Below are positions 24,594-32,939 of a stretch of 64,000 nt of DNA, in pieces. The stretch is from Actinacidiphila bryophytorum. Its GTDB lineage: Bacteria; Actinomycetota; Actinomycetes; Streptomycetales; Streptomycetaceae. The position numbers and the translations under genes are program-made. Where the stretch lies: assembly GCF_016916835.1 (NCBI RefSeq), contig NZ_JAFFIX010000027.1, positions 56,168 to 120,167 of the forward strand. The letters run 5' to 3'. Below the pieces are notes generated by a model, which ran no database searches, was not told where the DNA came from, and saw nothing but the letters and a program-made list of their open reading frames with translations. Position 1 is the stretch's first letter, and each line of letters opens with the position of its first letter.

Positions 24594-25289
24594 ATGGCCT
24601 CAGAGAACTGCCTGGTCGCCAACGACTGGGTGTGCGGGCAGTACCTGCGCGAATACCGGCAGGAACTCACCGACGCGACGCTCCAGCAGCTGTGGATCAC
24701 CGCCGTGTCGGTGGCGATCGGGCTGCTCGTCGCCTTCCCGCTCGCGCTGGCCGCCCGCCGCCGGCGGATCGTCGCGGGACCCGTCCTCGCGGCCACCACG
24801 ATCCTCTACACCGTGCCGTCGCTGGCGATGTTCTCCCTGCTGCTGCCGGTCTTCGGCATCACACCCTGGCTGGTCGTCACCGGCCTGGTGCTCTACTCGC
24901 TGACCATCCTGGTCCGCAACATCCTCGCCGGCCTGCAGGCCGTGCCCGCCGACGTGACCGAGTCCGCCCGGGCCATGGGGTACGGGCCGCTGCGGCTGCT
25001 CTTCGGCGTCGAACTGCCGCTCGCGCTGCCCGCGGTGATGGCCGGGCTGCGGATCGCCACCGTCTCCACCGTCGCCCTGACCACCGTCGGCGCGATCATC
25101 GACTACGGCGGCCTCGGCAATCTGCTGCTGTCCGGCATCGGCAGCAACTTCCGCGCCCAGGTGCTGGCCGCCTCCGTGCTCTGCGTCGTCATCGCCGTAC
25201 TCGCAGACGTGGCTCTGCTCGGCGTGCAGTGGCTGCTGACACCGTGGAAGCACAAGCGCCGCCGGGCCAGGGCCGGTGCCGCGGCATGA
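24594..25289 (+). CDS. Osmoprotectant ABC transporter permease (OpuBB/ProW type) 1
   Basis: 231 aa from ATG 24594; the upstream in-frame ATG at 24543 gives an unlikely leader. Five or six hydrophobic helices with the permease EAA-type loop VPADVTESARAMGYGPLRLLFGVELPLALP (~res 125-155). Overlaps the next permease by ATGA. Together with the divergent ATPase and the lipoprotein downstream it forms a complete quaternary-amine importer. Confidence 0.92.
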   Translation: MASENCLVANDWVCGQYLREYRQELTDATLQQLWITAVSVAIGLLVAFPLALAARRRRIVAGPVLAATTILYTVPSLAMFSLLLPVFGITPWLVVTGLVLYSLTILVRNILAGLQAVPADVTESARAMGYGPLRLLFGVELPLALPAVMAGLRIATVSTVALTTVGAIIDYGGLGNLLLSGIGSNFRAQVLAASVLCVVIAVLADVALLGVQWLLTPWKHKRRRARAGAAA

Positions 25290-26002
25290 GCGCCGTCGGC
25301 GGGGCGTGGGACTGGCTGACCACCGGGGCCAACTGGTCGGGGCAGGAAGGCGTCGTCCACCGCCTCGGCGAGCACCTCTACTTCAGCGGGGTCTCGCTCG
25401 CCATCGCCATGGCCCTCGCCCTGCCGCCCGCGCTCCTGCTGGGTCATCACGGCCGCGGCGGCGCCCTCGCCGTCAACGTCTCCAACGCCGGCCGGGCTGT
25501 CCCCACCTTCGCCGTACTGACGCTGCTCCTGCTGCTCATCGGCTCCGACAGCGACTGGCCGGTGATCATCGCCCTGGTGCTCTTCGCGGTGCCGCCGCTG
25601 GTCACCAACGCCTACGTCGGGGTGCGCGAGGCCGACCCGGACGTCGTCGAGGCGGCCCGCGGCATGGGGATGACCGGCCGCCAGCTGCTGCTGCGGATCG
25701 AGCTGCCGCTGGCCTTCCCGCTGATCTGGACCGGTGTCAGAAGCGCCGCCGTCCAGGTGATCGCCACCGCCACGCTGGCCGCACTGGCCGGATTCGGCGG
25801 CCTGGGGCGGATCATCACCGCGGGCTTCAACCGGCAGATCACCGCCCAGGTGGTCGCGGGAGCGGTGCTCGTCGCCGTACTCGCCCTGCTGGTCGAAGGC
25901 CTCTTCGTGGTCCTGCAGCGCGCCCTGGACCCGATGCGCCGGCGGCCCGCCCGCGCCGCCCCGCCCACCCCCGCCCCCTCACCGTCTGGAGCGACCCGAT
26001 GA
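25286..26002 (+). CDS. Osmoprotectant ABC transporter permease 2
   Basis: 238 aa, ATG overlapping the previous stop. Again the OpuBB/ProW fold, with EAA-type loop ADPDVVEAARGMGMTGRQLLLRIELPLAFP (~res 120-150) and about six helices; Pro-rich C-terminal tail. A pair of unlike permeases is normal for the OpuB/OsmU type. Overlaps the binding-protein gene by ATGA. Confidence 0.92.
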   Translation: MSAVGGAWDWLTTGANWSGQEGVVHRLGEHLYFSGVSLAIAMALALPPALLLGHHGRGGALAVNVSNAGRAVPTFAVLTLLLLLIGSDSDWPVIIALVLFAVPPLVTNAYVGVREADPDVVEAARGMGMTGRQLLLRIELPLAFPLIWTGVRSAAVQVIATATLAALAGFGGLGRIITAGFNRQITAQVVAGAVLVAVLALLVEGLFVVLQRALDPMRRRPARAAPPTPAPSPSGATR

Positions 26003-26976
26003 TCAACCGACGCGTACGCGCCGCCGGTACGGCACTGGCCGCCGCCCTGCTGCTGACCGCGGCGGCCGGCTGCGGCAGCGGCGGCAAGGACGAACCCGCC
26101 GCCGGCGGCGCCGCCCTCGCCACCGGTGCCGCGGCCGCCGCCACCGGCGACCAGGACCTCGTCGTCGGCTCGGCCGGCTTCACCGAGAGCGCGATCCTCG
26201 CCGCCATGTACGCCAAGGTGCTCGACAAAGCCGGTTTCCACACCACGGTCAAGACGCTCGCCAACCGCGAGCTGTACGAACCCGCCCTGGAGAAGGGCCA
26301 GATCGACGTCGTCCCCGAATATGCCGCGACACTCGCGGAGTTCCTCAACACCAGGGCCAATGGCGCCGACGCCGAGCCGGTCGCCTCCAGCGATGTCACC
26401 GCCACCGTCGCCGCACTGACCAAGCTCGCCGACCAGCGCGGCCTCAAGGTGCTCCCCGCGGGCAAGGCCGTCGACCAGAATGCCTTTGCCGTCAGCAAGG
26501 ACTTCGCCGAGCAGCACCATCTCAAGACCCTTTCCGATCTTGGCGCGTCCAAGGCCAAGATCACATTGGCCGCCGGCGACGAATGCCCCGACCGGCCCTA
26601 CTGCGAACCGGGACTGAAGAAGACCTACGGCATCGACGTCGTATCCGTGGACCCCAAAGGCGTCGGCACCACCCAGTCCAAGCAGGCCGTCCAGGACGGC
26701 ACCGACCAGCTCGTCCTCACCACCACCACCGACGCCACCCTCGACCAGTTCGACCTGGTCCTGCTCACCGACGACAAGCACCTGCAGAACGCCGACAACG
26801 TCCTGCCCGTACTCAATGCGCAGGACGCCGCCGACCCCAAGGCCGCCGCGGCCCTCGGCAGGCTCACCGCCGTACTCACCACCGCCGACCTCACGGAACT
26901 GAACAAGAAGGTCGACGCGGAACGCCAGAAGCCCGGGGATGTCGCCGCCGACTACCTCGACGCCAAGGGGCTGTGA
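25999..26976 (+). CDS. Quaternary-amine (glycine betaine-type) binding lipoprotein
   Basis: 325 aa. Signal peptide with lipobox LTAAAGC (Cys ~res 24), then OpuAC-type domain: DLVVGSAGFTESAILAAMYAKVLDKAGF, LYEPALEKGQIDVVPEYAATLAEFL, and late LVLLTDDKHLQNADNVLPVL. Delivers betaine, choline or a related compound to the two permeases. Exact ligand cannot be assigned. The operon ends at a 14-bp hairpin. Confidence 0.92.
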   Translation: MINRRVRAAGTALAAALLLTAAAGCGSGGKDEPAAGGAALATGAAAAATGDQDLVVGSAGFTESAILAAMYAKVLDKAGFHTTVKTLANRELYEPALEKGQIDVVPEYAATLAEFLNTRANGADAEPVASSDVTATVAALTKLADQRGLKVLPAGKAVDQNAFAVSKDFAEQHHLKTLSDLGASKAKITLAAGDECPDRPYCEPGLKKTYGIDVVSVDPKGVGTTQSKQAVQDGTDQLVLTTTTDATLDQFDLVLLTDDKHLQNADNVLPVLNAQDAADPKAAAALGRLTAVLTTADLTELNKKVDAERQKPGDVAADYLDAKGL

Positions 26977-26998
26977 TCATCTGACGGGGTAACAGTCC

Positions 26999-27048
26999 GG
27001 GCATTCACCATGCCGCAAAAGGGACACAACGTGCCATGGTGAATGCCC
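26999..27048 (+). terminator. Terminator hairpin after osmoprotectant operon
   Basis: GGGCATTCACCATG (26999-27012) and CATGGTGAATGCCC (27035-27048) are perfect 14-bp arms with a 22-base loop, 23 bases after the binding-protein stop. An open frame starting at the ATG of the right arm is not counted as the start of the next gene. Confidence 0.7.
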
Positions 27049-27140
27049 TCCGTATTCGGCCGCCATTAGATACCGGAATCGGGCGGAAAAAGTGTCACCC
27101 GCCGCCCCACAGGCCGTCCGCGCACGCTAAATTTCTGGCC

Positions 27141-28073
27141 ATGCCCCGAGGACGCCACCGCCATTCCCAGCCACTGCACCGCCTGCTCCCGCCGCTGAGC
27201 GTCGCCGGCAGCGCCGTGGTGCTCGCCGCCGCCTCCCTCGTGGCCGCGGATACCGGCGTCATACGGGTCATCACCGCCGCCACCGCACTCACCGCGATAG
27301 CCGGCGCCGCCCTCGCCCGCACCTGGGACCGCTCCGCCGGCCGCGAGGTCGCCGAACTCGAAGCCGCCAGGGTCCGCGAGGAATGGCGCACCGACGAGCG
27401 GGTCGCGGAACTGGAAACCGACCTGGAGGAGTCGCGCGACATCCGCGGCCGCCTGGAGAAGAAACTCCGCGGCAAGCGGGCCGAACTCGCCCGGCTCCGC
27501 ACCGAGCACGCCGACCTCCTGCGGCGGTACGCCACCGCCGAGGCCGAGCGGGCGCGGGCGCTGGAGAAGAACCGGCAGCTGCGGGTCGGCGAGGCGCCGC
27601 AGCAGCTCGCCCTCACCGCCGGGACCTCGGCCATCGGGCCTGCGGCCTTCCTCAAGGCCGAGCAGGCGTTGCGGGAGCTGTCACGCAACGCGGCCAGGCA
27701 GCAGGCGCAGGCCACGGTCGAGGAAGCGCGCCGCCGCGAAGCGGCGGCACCCGAGGAGCCGCAAGGGCGGCACACCGCGGAATCGCACGCGCGGGCTCTG
27801 CCCGTGCGTGAACACCGGCTCGTGCCGGCCGTCGCCGCGGCCGTCCTGCCCTACGCGCAGCCGTCCGCCCCCGGCGGTTCCGGTGCCCGGGCGGTCGGCG
27901 GCTTCGACTTCTTCGGCACGCAGAAGGCCCTCCCGCCGGCGGTTTCCACCCCCGACGGGGAGCACGCTCAGGCCGAGCATGCCCAGGCCGAGGACCCGGC
28001 CGAGGTCATCGACCTCACCGCTCACGACGACACCGAGCAATTGGACATGTCCGGCCTCCGCGCCCAGGCCTGA
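27141..28073 (+). CDS. Membrane-anchored coiled-coil protein of unknown function
   Basis: 310 aa from ATG 27141 (MPRGRHRHSQPLHRLLPPLS); an upstream in-frame ATG at 27036 lies within the terminator hairpin and was rejected. Two hydrophobic helices (res ~18-40 and ~42-58) are followed by a long charged heptad-like stretch (res ~65-170, rich in Glu/Arg/Leu) and an Ala/Pro-rich tail with an acidic end (EVIDLTAHDDTEQ). No catalytic motif. It resembles secreted or septal coiled-coil proteins of Streptomyces, but I do not recognise the family. Confidence 0.8.
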   Translation: MPRGRHRHSQPLHRLLPPLSVAGSAVVLAAASLVAADTGVIRVITAATALTAIAGAALARTWDRSAGREVAELEAARVREEWRTDERVAELETDLEESRDIRGRLEKKLRGKRAELARLRTEHADLLRRYATAEAERARALEKNRQLRVGEAPQQLALTAGTSAIGPAAFLKAEQALRELSRNAARQQAQATVEEARRREAAAPEEPQGRHTAESHARALPVREHRLVPAVAAAVLPYAQPSAPGGSGARAVGGFDFFGTQKALPPAVSTPDGEHAQAEHAQAEDPAEVIDLTAHDDTEQLDMSGLRAQA

Positions 28074-28104
28074 CGCCTGCGGCGGGCGATCACCTTTCGC
28101 CCGG

Positions 28105-28306
28105 TGGGGGCTTGTCTCGCAGTTCCCCGAGCCCCTTGAGGTCCTGCCCCTTGCGCTGGGCGTTCGCCTTCCCGCCGTCGTGGCTGGTCGCGCAGTTCCC
28201 CGCGCCCCTGAAAAACGCTCCCCCTCGCAGGCAGACGGCGCCGCCTGCGCCAGCTCTGCGGGAAGGGGGCACCCCCCAGGGGCGCGGGGAACTGCGCGAC
28301 AAGCCA
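28105..28306. repeat. Intergenic repeat cluster 3
   Basis: Between two converging genes: one diverged copy (around 28110-28135), one good copy (28182-28209, GCGCAGTTCCCCGCGCCCCT) and one inverted copy (28278-28305). Confidence 0.75.
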
Positions 28307-28344
28307 CGACGCAGCCGCAGGCGAGCGGCCACCGCAAGGGGCAG

Positions 28345-29193
28345 TTACGGGAGGCGTTCCACCGTCAGGGTGGTGAGGGATTCGGCTGAGGTCAGGATCG
28401 TGATCGTGTGGACCTGGGTCGGGGTGAAGGTGAAGGTCAGGACGCGGTAGCGGGGGGTGCCGGGCTCGGCGACGATGCCGACGGTGCCGTCGATGAGGGC
28501 GAGGTAGGCGCCGGCCGAGGCGGCGCCGACGGCCGCGTTGCGGGCCACGGCGGCGGCGCCGCGAGTGACCGTCGCGCCGGGCATGTCCGAGCGCGACACC
28601 GCGTCGGGGTCGAGCACGGCGACCAGCGCCTCGAAGTCCCCCTCCCGGGCGGCAGCGAGAAACGCACTGACCACCTGCCGCTGCAGCGCGAGATCGGGTT
28701 CGGGCGCGACGGGTGCCCCCTGGACGCGGCGCCTGGCGCGGCTGGCGAGCTGCCGGGCCGCGACCGGGGTGCGGTCCACGATGGGCGCGATGTCGTCGAA
28801 GGGCACGGCGAACATGTCGTGCAGGACGAAGGCGAGGCGTTCCGCCGGGTCGAGGGTCTCCAGGACGACGAGCATGGCGACGCCGACCGAGTCGGCGAGG
28901 ACGGCCGCACGCTCGGGGTCGGCGGACTCGGCGGCGCCGGCCGGCGCCGCCGTGAGCGGCTCCTCGCGGCGGGACTTGCGGGAGCGCAGCATGTCGAGGC
29001 ACACCCGGCCGACGACGGTGGTGAGCCAGCCGGCGAGGTTGGCGACCTCGCCGGTGTCGGACCGGCTGAGCCGCAGCCAGGCCTCCTGAACGGCGTCGTC
29101 GGCCTCGGCGGCCGAGCCGAGCATGCGGTAGGCGACCGCGCGCAGGTGGCTGCGGTTGGCCTGGAAGCGTTCTGCCAGTGCCTCGTCGTTCAT
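28345..29193 (-). CDS. ECF41/SigJ-like RNA polymerase sigma factor with SnoaL-like tail
   Basis: 282 aa. Region 2 (HLRAVAYRMLGSAAEADDAVQEAWLRL) and region 4 (VLHDMFAVPFDDIAPIVDRTPVAARQLASRARRRV) are followed by a ~120-residue SnoaL/NTF2-like domain (RQVVSAFLAAAREGDFEALVAVLDPDAV). This fused domain replaces a separate anti-sigma factor and gates activity in the ECF41 group. Expected partner genes (carboxymuconolactone decarboxylase-like or oxidoreductase) are not adjacent. Targets unknown. Confidence 0.92.
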   Translation of the reverse strand: MNDEALAERFQANRSHLRAVAYRMLGSAAEADDAVQEAWLRLSRSDTGEVANLAGWLTTVVGRVCLDMLRSRKSRREEPLTAAPAGAAESADPERAAVLADSVGVAMLVVLETLDPAERLAFVLHDMFAVPFDDIAPIVDRTPVAARQLASRARRRVQGAPVAPEPDLALQRQVVSAFLAAAREGDFEALVAVLDPDAVSRSDMPGATVTRGAAAVARNAAVGAASAGAYLALIDGTVGIVAEPGTPRYRVLTFTFTPTQVHTITILTSAESLTTLTVERLP

Positions 29194-29268
29194 CGGTCAC
29201 GTCCTTGCGTAGCGTCGTCGCCACCTTGACGCGTGGCGCACCGCGGATGTGACCGGCCGCCCGCCGGG

Positions 29269-30411
29269 CTACTTGTCGACGTCGCCGACGACGAAGAACA
29301 TCGACCCGAGGATGGCGACCATGTCGGCGACCAGCGTGCCGGGCAGCAGCACGGTGAGCGCCTGGATGTTGTTGAACGACGCCGAGCGCAACTTGAGGCG
29401 GTAGGGGGTCTTCTCGCCCTTGGAGACCAGGTAGTAGCCGTTGAGGCCGAGCGGGTTCTCGGTCCAGGCGTAGGTGTGGCCCTCGGGGGCCTTGAGGACC
29501 TTGGGCAGCCGCTGGTTGATCGGCCCCGGGGGCAGGTCCGTGAGCCGGTCGAGGCAGGCGTCGGCGAGGTCGAGGGCGACGTGGGTCTGTTCGAGCAGCA
29601 CTTCGAAGCGGGCCAGGCAGTCGCCTTCGGTGCGGGTCACGACCCGCATCGTGTCGGCCAGCTCGCCGTACGCCAGGTAGGGCTCGTCCCTGCGCAGGTC
29701 GAAGTCCACGCCTGAGGCCCGGGCGATGGGGCCGCTCACGCCGAAGCCGTGCACGTCCTGCTGGGAGAGGACGCCGACACCGCGGGTCCTGCCGCGGAAG
29801 ATCTCGTTGCCGAGCACCAGGTCGTCGATGCGGCCCATGCGGGAGCGGACCGCGGCGACGGTGGCCCGCGCGCGGCCGGTCCAGCCGTTCGGCAGGTCCT
29901 CCTTGAGGCCGCCGACCCGGTTGAACATGTAGTGCATGCGCCCGCCGGAGACCTCCTCCATCACCTGCTGCAGCTCCTCGCGCTCGGTGAAGGCGTAGAA
30001 GATGGGGGTGATCCCGCCCAGCTCCAGGGGGTAGGAGCCGAGGAACATCAGGTGGTTGAGCACGCGGTTCAGCTCGGCGAGCAGGGTGCGGGTCCAGACG
30101 GCGCGCTCGGGGACCTCCATGCCGAGCATGCGCTCGACGGCGAGCACGACGCCGAGTTCGTTGGAGAAGGCGGAGAGCCAGTCGTGGCGGTTGGCCAGCA
30201 TGACGATCTGGCGGTAGTCGCGGGCCTCGAAGAGCTTCTCCGCGCCGCGGTGCATGTAGCCGACGATCGGCTCCGCGGACCGGATGCGCTCGCCGTCGAG
30301 CACCAGGCGCAGGCGGAGCACTCCGTGCGTCGAGGGGTGCTGCGGGCCGATGTTCAGCACCATGTCGGTGCCTTCGGCTGCGCCGCCGATTCCGATCGTG
30401 GTCTCCGTCAT
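29269..30411 (-). CDS. nuoD: Orphan NADH-quinone oxidoreductase subunit D paralogue
   Basis: 380 aa. Full-length NuoD fold: GPQHPSTHGVLRL at the start and MVAILGSMFFVVGDVDK at the end, RGVGVLSQQDVHGFGVSGPIARASG in the middle. No other nuo gene is nearby, so it is a stand-alone copy, not part of a complex I operon. His29 (STHG) matches the quinone-binding His, but aligned against Thermus Nqo4 from memory the quinone Tyr is Trp78 (NRHDWL where PRMDYL is expected). Arg55 in GYMHRGAEK matches the Arg methylated in mammalian NDUFS2. The upstream co-oriented gene is an NDUFAF7-type methyltransferase. Confidence 0.93.
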   Translation of the reverse strand: MTETTIGIGGAAEGTDMVLNIGPQHPSTHGVLRLRLVLDGERIRSAEPIVGYMHRGAEKLFEARDYRQIVMLANRHDWLSAFSNELGVVLAVERMLGMEVPERAVWTRTLLAELNRVLNHLMFLGSYPLELGGITPIFYAFTEREELQQVMEEVSGGRMHYMFNRVGGLKEDLPNGWTGRARATVAAVRSRMGRIDDLVLGNEIFRGRTRGVGVLSQQDVHGFGVSGPIARASGVDFDLRRDEPYLAYGELADTMRVVTRTEGDCLARFEVLLEQTHVALDLADACLDRLTDLPPGPINQRLPKVLKAPEGHTYAWTENPLGLNGYYLVSKGEKTPYRLKLRSASFNNIQALTVLLPGTLVADMVAILGSMFFVVGDVDK

Positions 30412-30489
30412 GACCCCATCCTCTCAGCCCGGCCCTCCCGGGCTGCCCGGGTCCCTGGGGGGTGCCCTCTTCCGCAGAGGGGGAGCGTT

Positions 30490-30670
30490 CTGGGCCGTGT
30501 TGTGGAAGTCCCGCCTGCCCCGCGACGCCTGGCACGCACGCTCGCTGCGTTGTCGGAGTCGTCCGAGCAGGCCCACTACGAGGACGACCCTCCGCCTTGC
30601 GATCGCACGCACCGGACGCCGCGGGGCCCGCCCTGTGGGCGGACGGCGCTACTTCCAAAACACGGCCCAG
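30490..30670 (+). mobile_element. MITE-like element, copy A (181 bp)
   Basis: Ends are CTGGGCCGTGTTGTGGAAGT on the left and the complement of CTGGGCCGTGTTTTGGAAGT on the right. The interior is nearly identical to copy B (41084-41264) and to inverted copy C (63818-64000). No open frame encodes a transposase. It sits inside an intergenic repeat: GAGCGTT lies to its left and GGGCGCGGGGAACTGCGCG continues at its right end, so it inserted into an older repeat copy. Confidence 0.8.
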
Positions 30671-30808
30671 GGGCGCGGGGAACTGCGCGCTCGGCCCGGA
30701 CGAGCGGGAAGAAGGCAACGCCACTGCAAGTGGCAACCGCCTCAGGAGGCGCTGGGGGGACCCCCAGGCGAAGCTCTGGGGGCGGAACTGCGAGACAAGC
30801 CACCCGCC
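30669..30808. repeat. Intergenic repeat cluster 4, interrupted by MITE copy A
   Basis: Contains AGGGGCGCGGGGAACTGCGC starting at the MITE right end, and a second variant ending GGCGGAACTGCGAGACAAGC near 30780-30800, preceded by the CCAGGCGAAGCTCTGGGGG motif. Together with the MITE it fills the 406 bases between the methyltransferase stop and the nuoD start. Confidence 0.7.
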
Positions 30809-30817
30809 GGGGGAAGG

Positions 30818-31807
30818 TCAGGTCAGGGCGGAAGCCACCGCGGCGAGCGGAGGAGTGGGGGTCAGGGACCAGGTGAAGGTGCCCAGGGCCGAGGGGGAGG
30901 TGAGGGTGGCGGCCTGGGTGGCCGCGGCCAGGGCCTGGACGTACGCGGCGGGGGCGGTGGTGGCCAGCGACAGGGGGGGACGGGCCGCGGTCACGCCCAG
31001 GGCGCGCAGGGCGGTGCGCTGGGGGACGGGGGTGGCGCCCGGGAGCGAGTCGGCGGCGACGTGGGCGGTGAGGTCGCAGGAGCCGTCGGGCACGGGCGGG
31101 ACCTGGCGCCCGGCGCGGTAACCGGTGAGGGTGCCGTACTCGGGCCGGCGGGCCAGCTCGTGGGAGTAGTCGACGGCGACGGCGAGCCCGTCGGCGAGGG
31201 TGCCGGCCGCGGCGGCCCACGCCTCGTCCCTGGTCCGCCCGATCTCGGCCCGCCCTCCGGGCGGGATCCGCGGCCACCAGCGGCGCAGCCACCGCAGGTC
31301 GGCGCCGCCGACCTGCGCCCCGAGCCGCTCGGCCCCGTCGGCGGTGCTGACCTCGACGTAGCGGACGGCGCCGTCCTCGTCGGCCTCGGCCACGTCCAGC
31401 GGCACGTTGTCGAGCCATTCGTTGGCGAACAGCAGCCCGCGCACACCGTCCGGCGGCTGCGCGGTCCAGGTGACGCGGGGGTCGAGGCCCGCCGGGCGCG
31501 GCGCCAGTTCGACGGCGTAGGCGCGTACCCGCGCGGCCACGGAGGAGGGAAGCGCGTCGAGCACGCCGGCGCACAGCTCGCCGCGGCCCGCGGCCATGTC
31601 GGTGAAGACGAGGTCCGCGGGGTGCCCTAGCGCGCTGTCGACCCGGCACAGCAGCTCGGCGACGGCCCGCGCGTACAGCGGCGAGACATGCACTGACGTG
31701 CTGAAATGGTCCGCGGGCCGCTCCCGGGTGAAGAAGCCGCCACTGCCGTAGAGCGCCTGCTGCATCGCGGTGCGCCAGGGCAGCCACTGCGGGGTGGGGC
31801 TGGTCAC
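30818..31807 (-). CDS. NDUFAF7/MidA-type SAM-dependent methyltransferase
   Basis: 329 aa from GTG 31807, chosen for an AGGAAGG site just upstream; a longer frame to 31978 lacks one and overlaps the divergent promoter. The COG1565 fold is recognised by FFTRERPADHFSTSVHVSPLYARAV, the SAM-binding DMAAGRGELCAGVLDALP, ANEWLDNVPLDV and VAVDYSH...CDLTAHV. The mitochondrial homologue NDUFAF7 methylates an Arg of NDUFS2, the NuoD equivalent, for complex I assembly. Here it lies upstream of and in the same direction as an orphan nuoD, which makes that protein a likely substrate (inference). Confidence 0.85.
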   Translation of the reverse strand: MTSPTPQWLPWRTAMQQALYGSGGFFTRERPADHFSTSVHVSPLYARAVAELLCRVDSALGHPADLVFTDMAAGRGELCAGVLDALPSSVAARVRAYAVELAPRPAGLDPRVTWTAQPPDGVRGLLFANEWLDNVPLDVAEADEDGAVRYVEVSTADGAERLGAQVGGADLRWLRRWWPRIPPGGRAEIGRTRDEAWAAAAGTLADGLAVAVDYSHELARRPEYGTLTGYRAGRQVPPVPDGSCDLTAHVAADSLPGATPVPQRTALRALGVTAARPPLSLATTAPAAYVQALAAATQAATLTSPSALGTFTWSLTPTPPLAAVASALT

Positions 31808-31955
31808 ACGGAACCTTCCTGACCTGGACTTGCGTCGTAGGGCTGGGCGGTTTGCCACCCGGGGCCGGTAGGGTTCCGGAATACCACAGTGCCGTGGGCG
31901 CCGATGCAGGTGGCGGCGGATGTGCGGTAAGGCAGTACGAGGGAGTGGACAGCGG

Positions 31956-32939
31956 ATGACGGCCGGACAGGACGGCACGCCGGAGAACGACGACCCGTTC
32001 GGGTACCTCTACCGGGCCGAGGACGGCAGCGAGCAGCCGGCGGCGCCACGCACCTCGTACAACCAGGTGCAGCGGGTCGGCGAGCGGCGCAGCCCCCAGC
32101 AGCCCCAGGGGCAGCAGCAGGGCGGGTACGGCTACCCGCCGGCCCAGCAGCCCGGGCAGCCGCAGGGCGGATACGGGTACCCGCAGCCGCAGCAGCAGGC
32201 GTACGGCTACGACCAGCAGCAGGGCGGGCAGCAGTACACCCGGCAGCAGCCGCAGTACGCGCCCGCGCCGCAGCCCGGTGACGGCGGTGGCCACCGGGGC
32301 GCGGGCCCCGGCCACGGCGGCGGCGACGCGCCCAACCGCAAGGGCCTGCTCATCGCGGCCATCGCGGTGGTGGCCGCGGTCGCGATCGGCATCGCGATCG
32401 CCATGAGCCAGGGTGACGGCAAGGGCAACGAGGCCGACAACAAGCCGTCGAGCCCGCCGGTGAGCAGTGCGGCGCCCACGGCGGAGTCGCAGACGCCGTC
32501 CGCGTCGCCGACGCCCTTCGCCTCCGACAAGGTCGACGCCAACACCTTCGCGCTGACCGCGCCCGCGGCGACCAGCACGCAGTGGCCGGGGTCGAACGCC
32601 GGCACCTACGTCGACAACATGAACCAGGTCGGCGCCGCCGCCACCTGGACGGTCACCGTCCCCGAGGACGGCGCCTACACCTTCTTCATCAGCTACGGGA
32701 ACGCCGGCCCCGACGCGACGCTCTCGCTCGCCGTCAACGGCAAGATGCGCACCACCCCCGTCAAGCTGAGGAACTACGGCTCCTACACCGACTGGTCGAA
32801 GGCGTGGAACAACACCACCTACGCCTACGTCAACCTCACCAAGGGCGAGAACACGCTGGCGCTGAGCTTCCAGGACGGCGACACCGGCGGGGTCAACCTG
32901 GACCAGACGTGGCTCAAGCAGGGCCAGGTCACCAAGTAG
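31956..32939 (+). CDS. Membrane protein with C-terminal carbohydrate-binding-like domain
   Basis: 327 aa from ATG 31956. N-terminal ~125 residues are Gln/Tyr/Gly/Pro-rich with repeats such as QGGYGYP, a low-complexity cytoplasmic segment. One helix (GLLIAAIAVVAAVAIGIAIAM, ~res 130-150) leads to a Ser/Pro/Thr linker and a beta-rich outer domain (res ~190-327) resembling CBM6/CBM35 modules: ATWTVTVPEDGAYTFFISYGN and GENTLALSFQDGDTGGVNLD. Ligand unknown, perhaps wall polysaccharide. Overlaps the convergent PfkB gene by 11 bases. Confidence 0.8.
   Translation: MTAGQDGTPENDDPFGYLYRAEDGSEQPAAPRTSYNQVQRVGERRSPQQPQGQQQGGYGYPPAQQPGQPQGGYGYPQPQQQAYGYDQQQGGQQYTRQQPQYAPAPQPGDGGGHRGAGPGHGGGDAPNRKGLLIAAIAVVAAVAIGIAIAMSQGDGKGNEADNKPSSPPVSSAAPTAESQTPSASPTPFASDKVDANTFALTAPAATSTQWPGSNAGTYVDNMNQVGAAATWTVTVPEDGAYTFFISYGNAGPDATLSLAVNGKMRTTPVKLRNYGSYTDWSKAWNNTTYAYVNLTKGENTLALSFQDGDTGGVNLDQTWLKQGQVTK

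Noticed and set aside
24600..25253. Antisense frame over the osmoprotectant permeases
   Set aside because: Histidine/glutamine-rich translation without hydrophobic or catalytic pattern; the sense frame is a clear permease.
27036..27140. Extended N terminus of the coiled-coil protein from ATG 27036
   Set aside because: The ATG lies in the right arm of the terminator hairpin and the added residues look random; ATG 27141 gives a normal membrane-protein start.
30576..32315. Long open frames across the MITE-like elements and repeat clusters (also near 28022-30736, 40653-41888, 63333-63893)
   Set aside because: They arise because GC-rich repeats lack stop codons; the same peptide strings recur wherever the repeat recurs, and they run antisense to better-supported genes.
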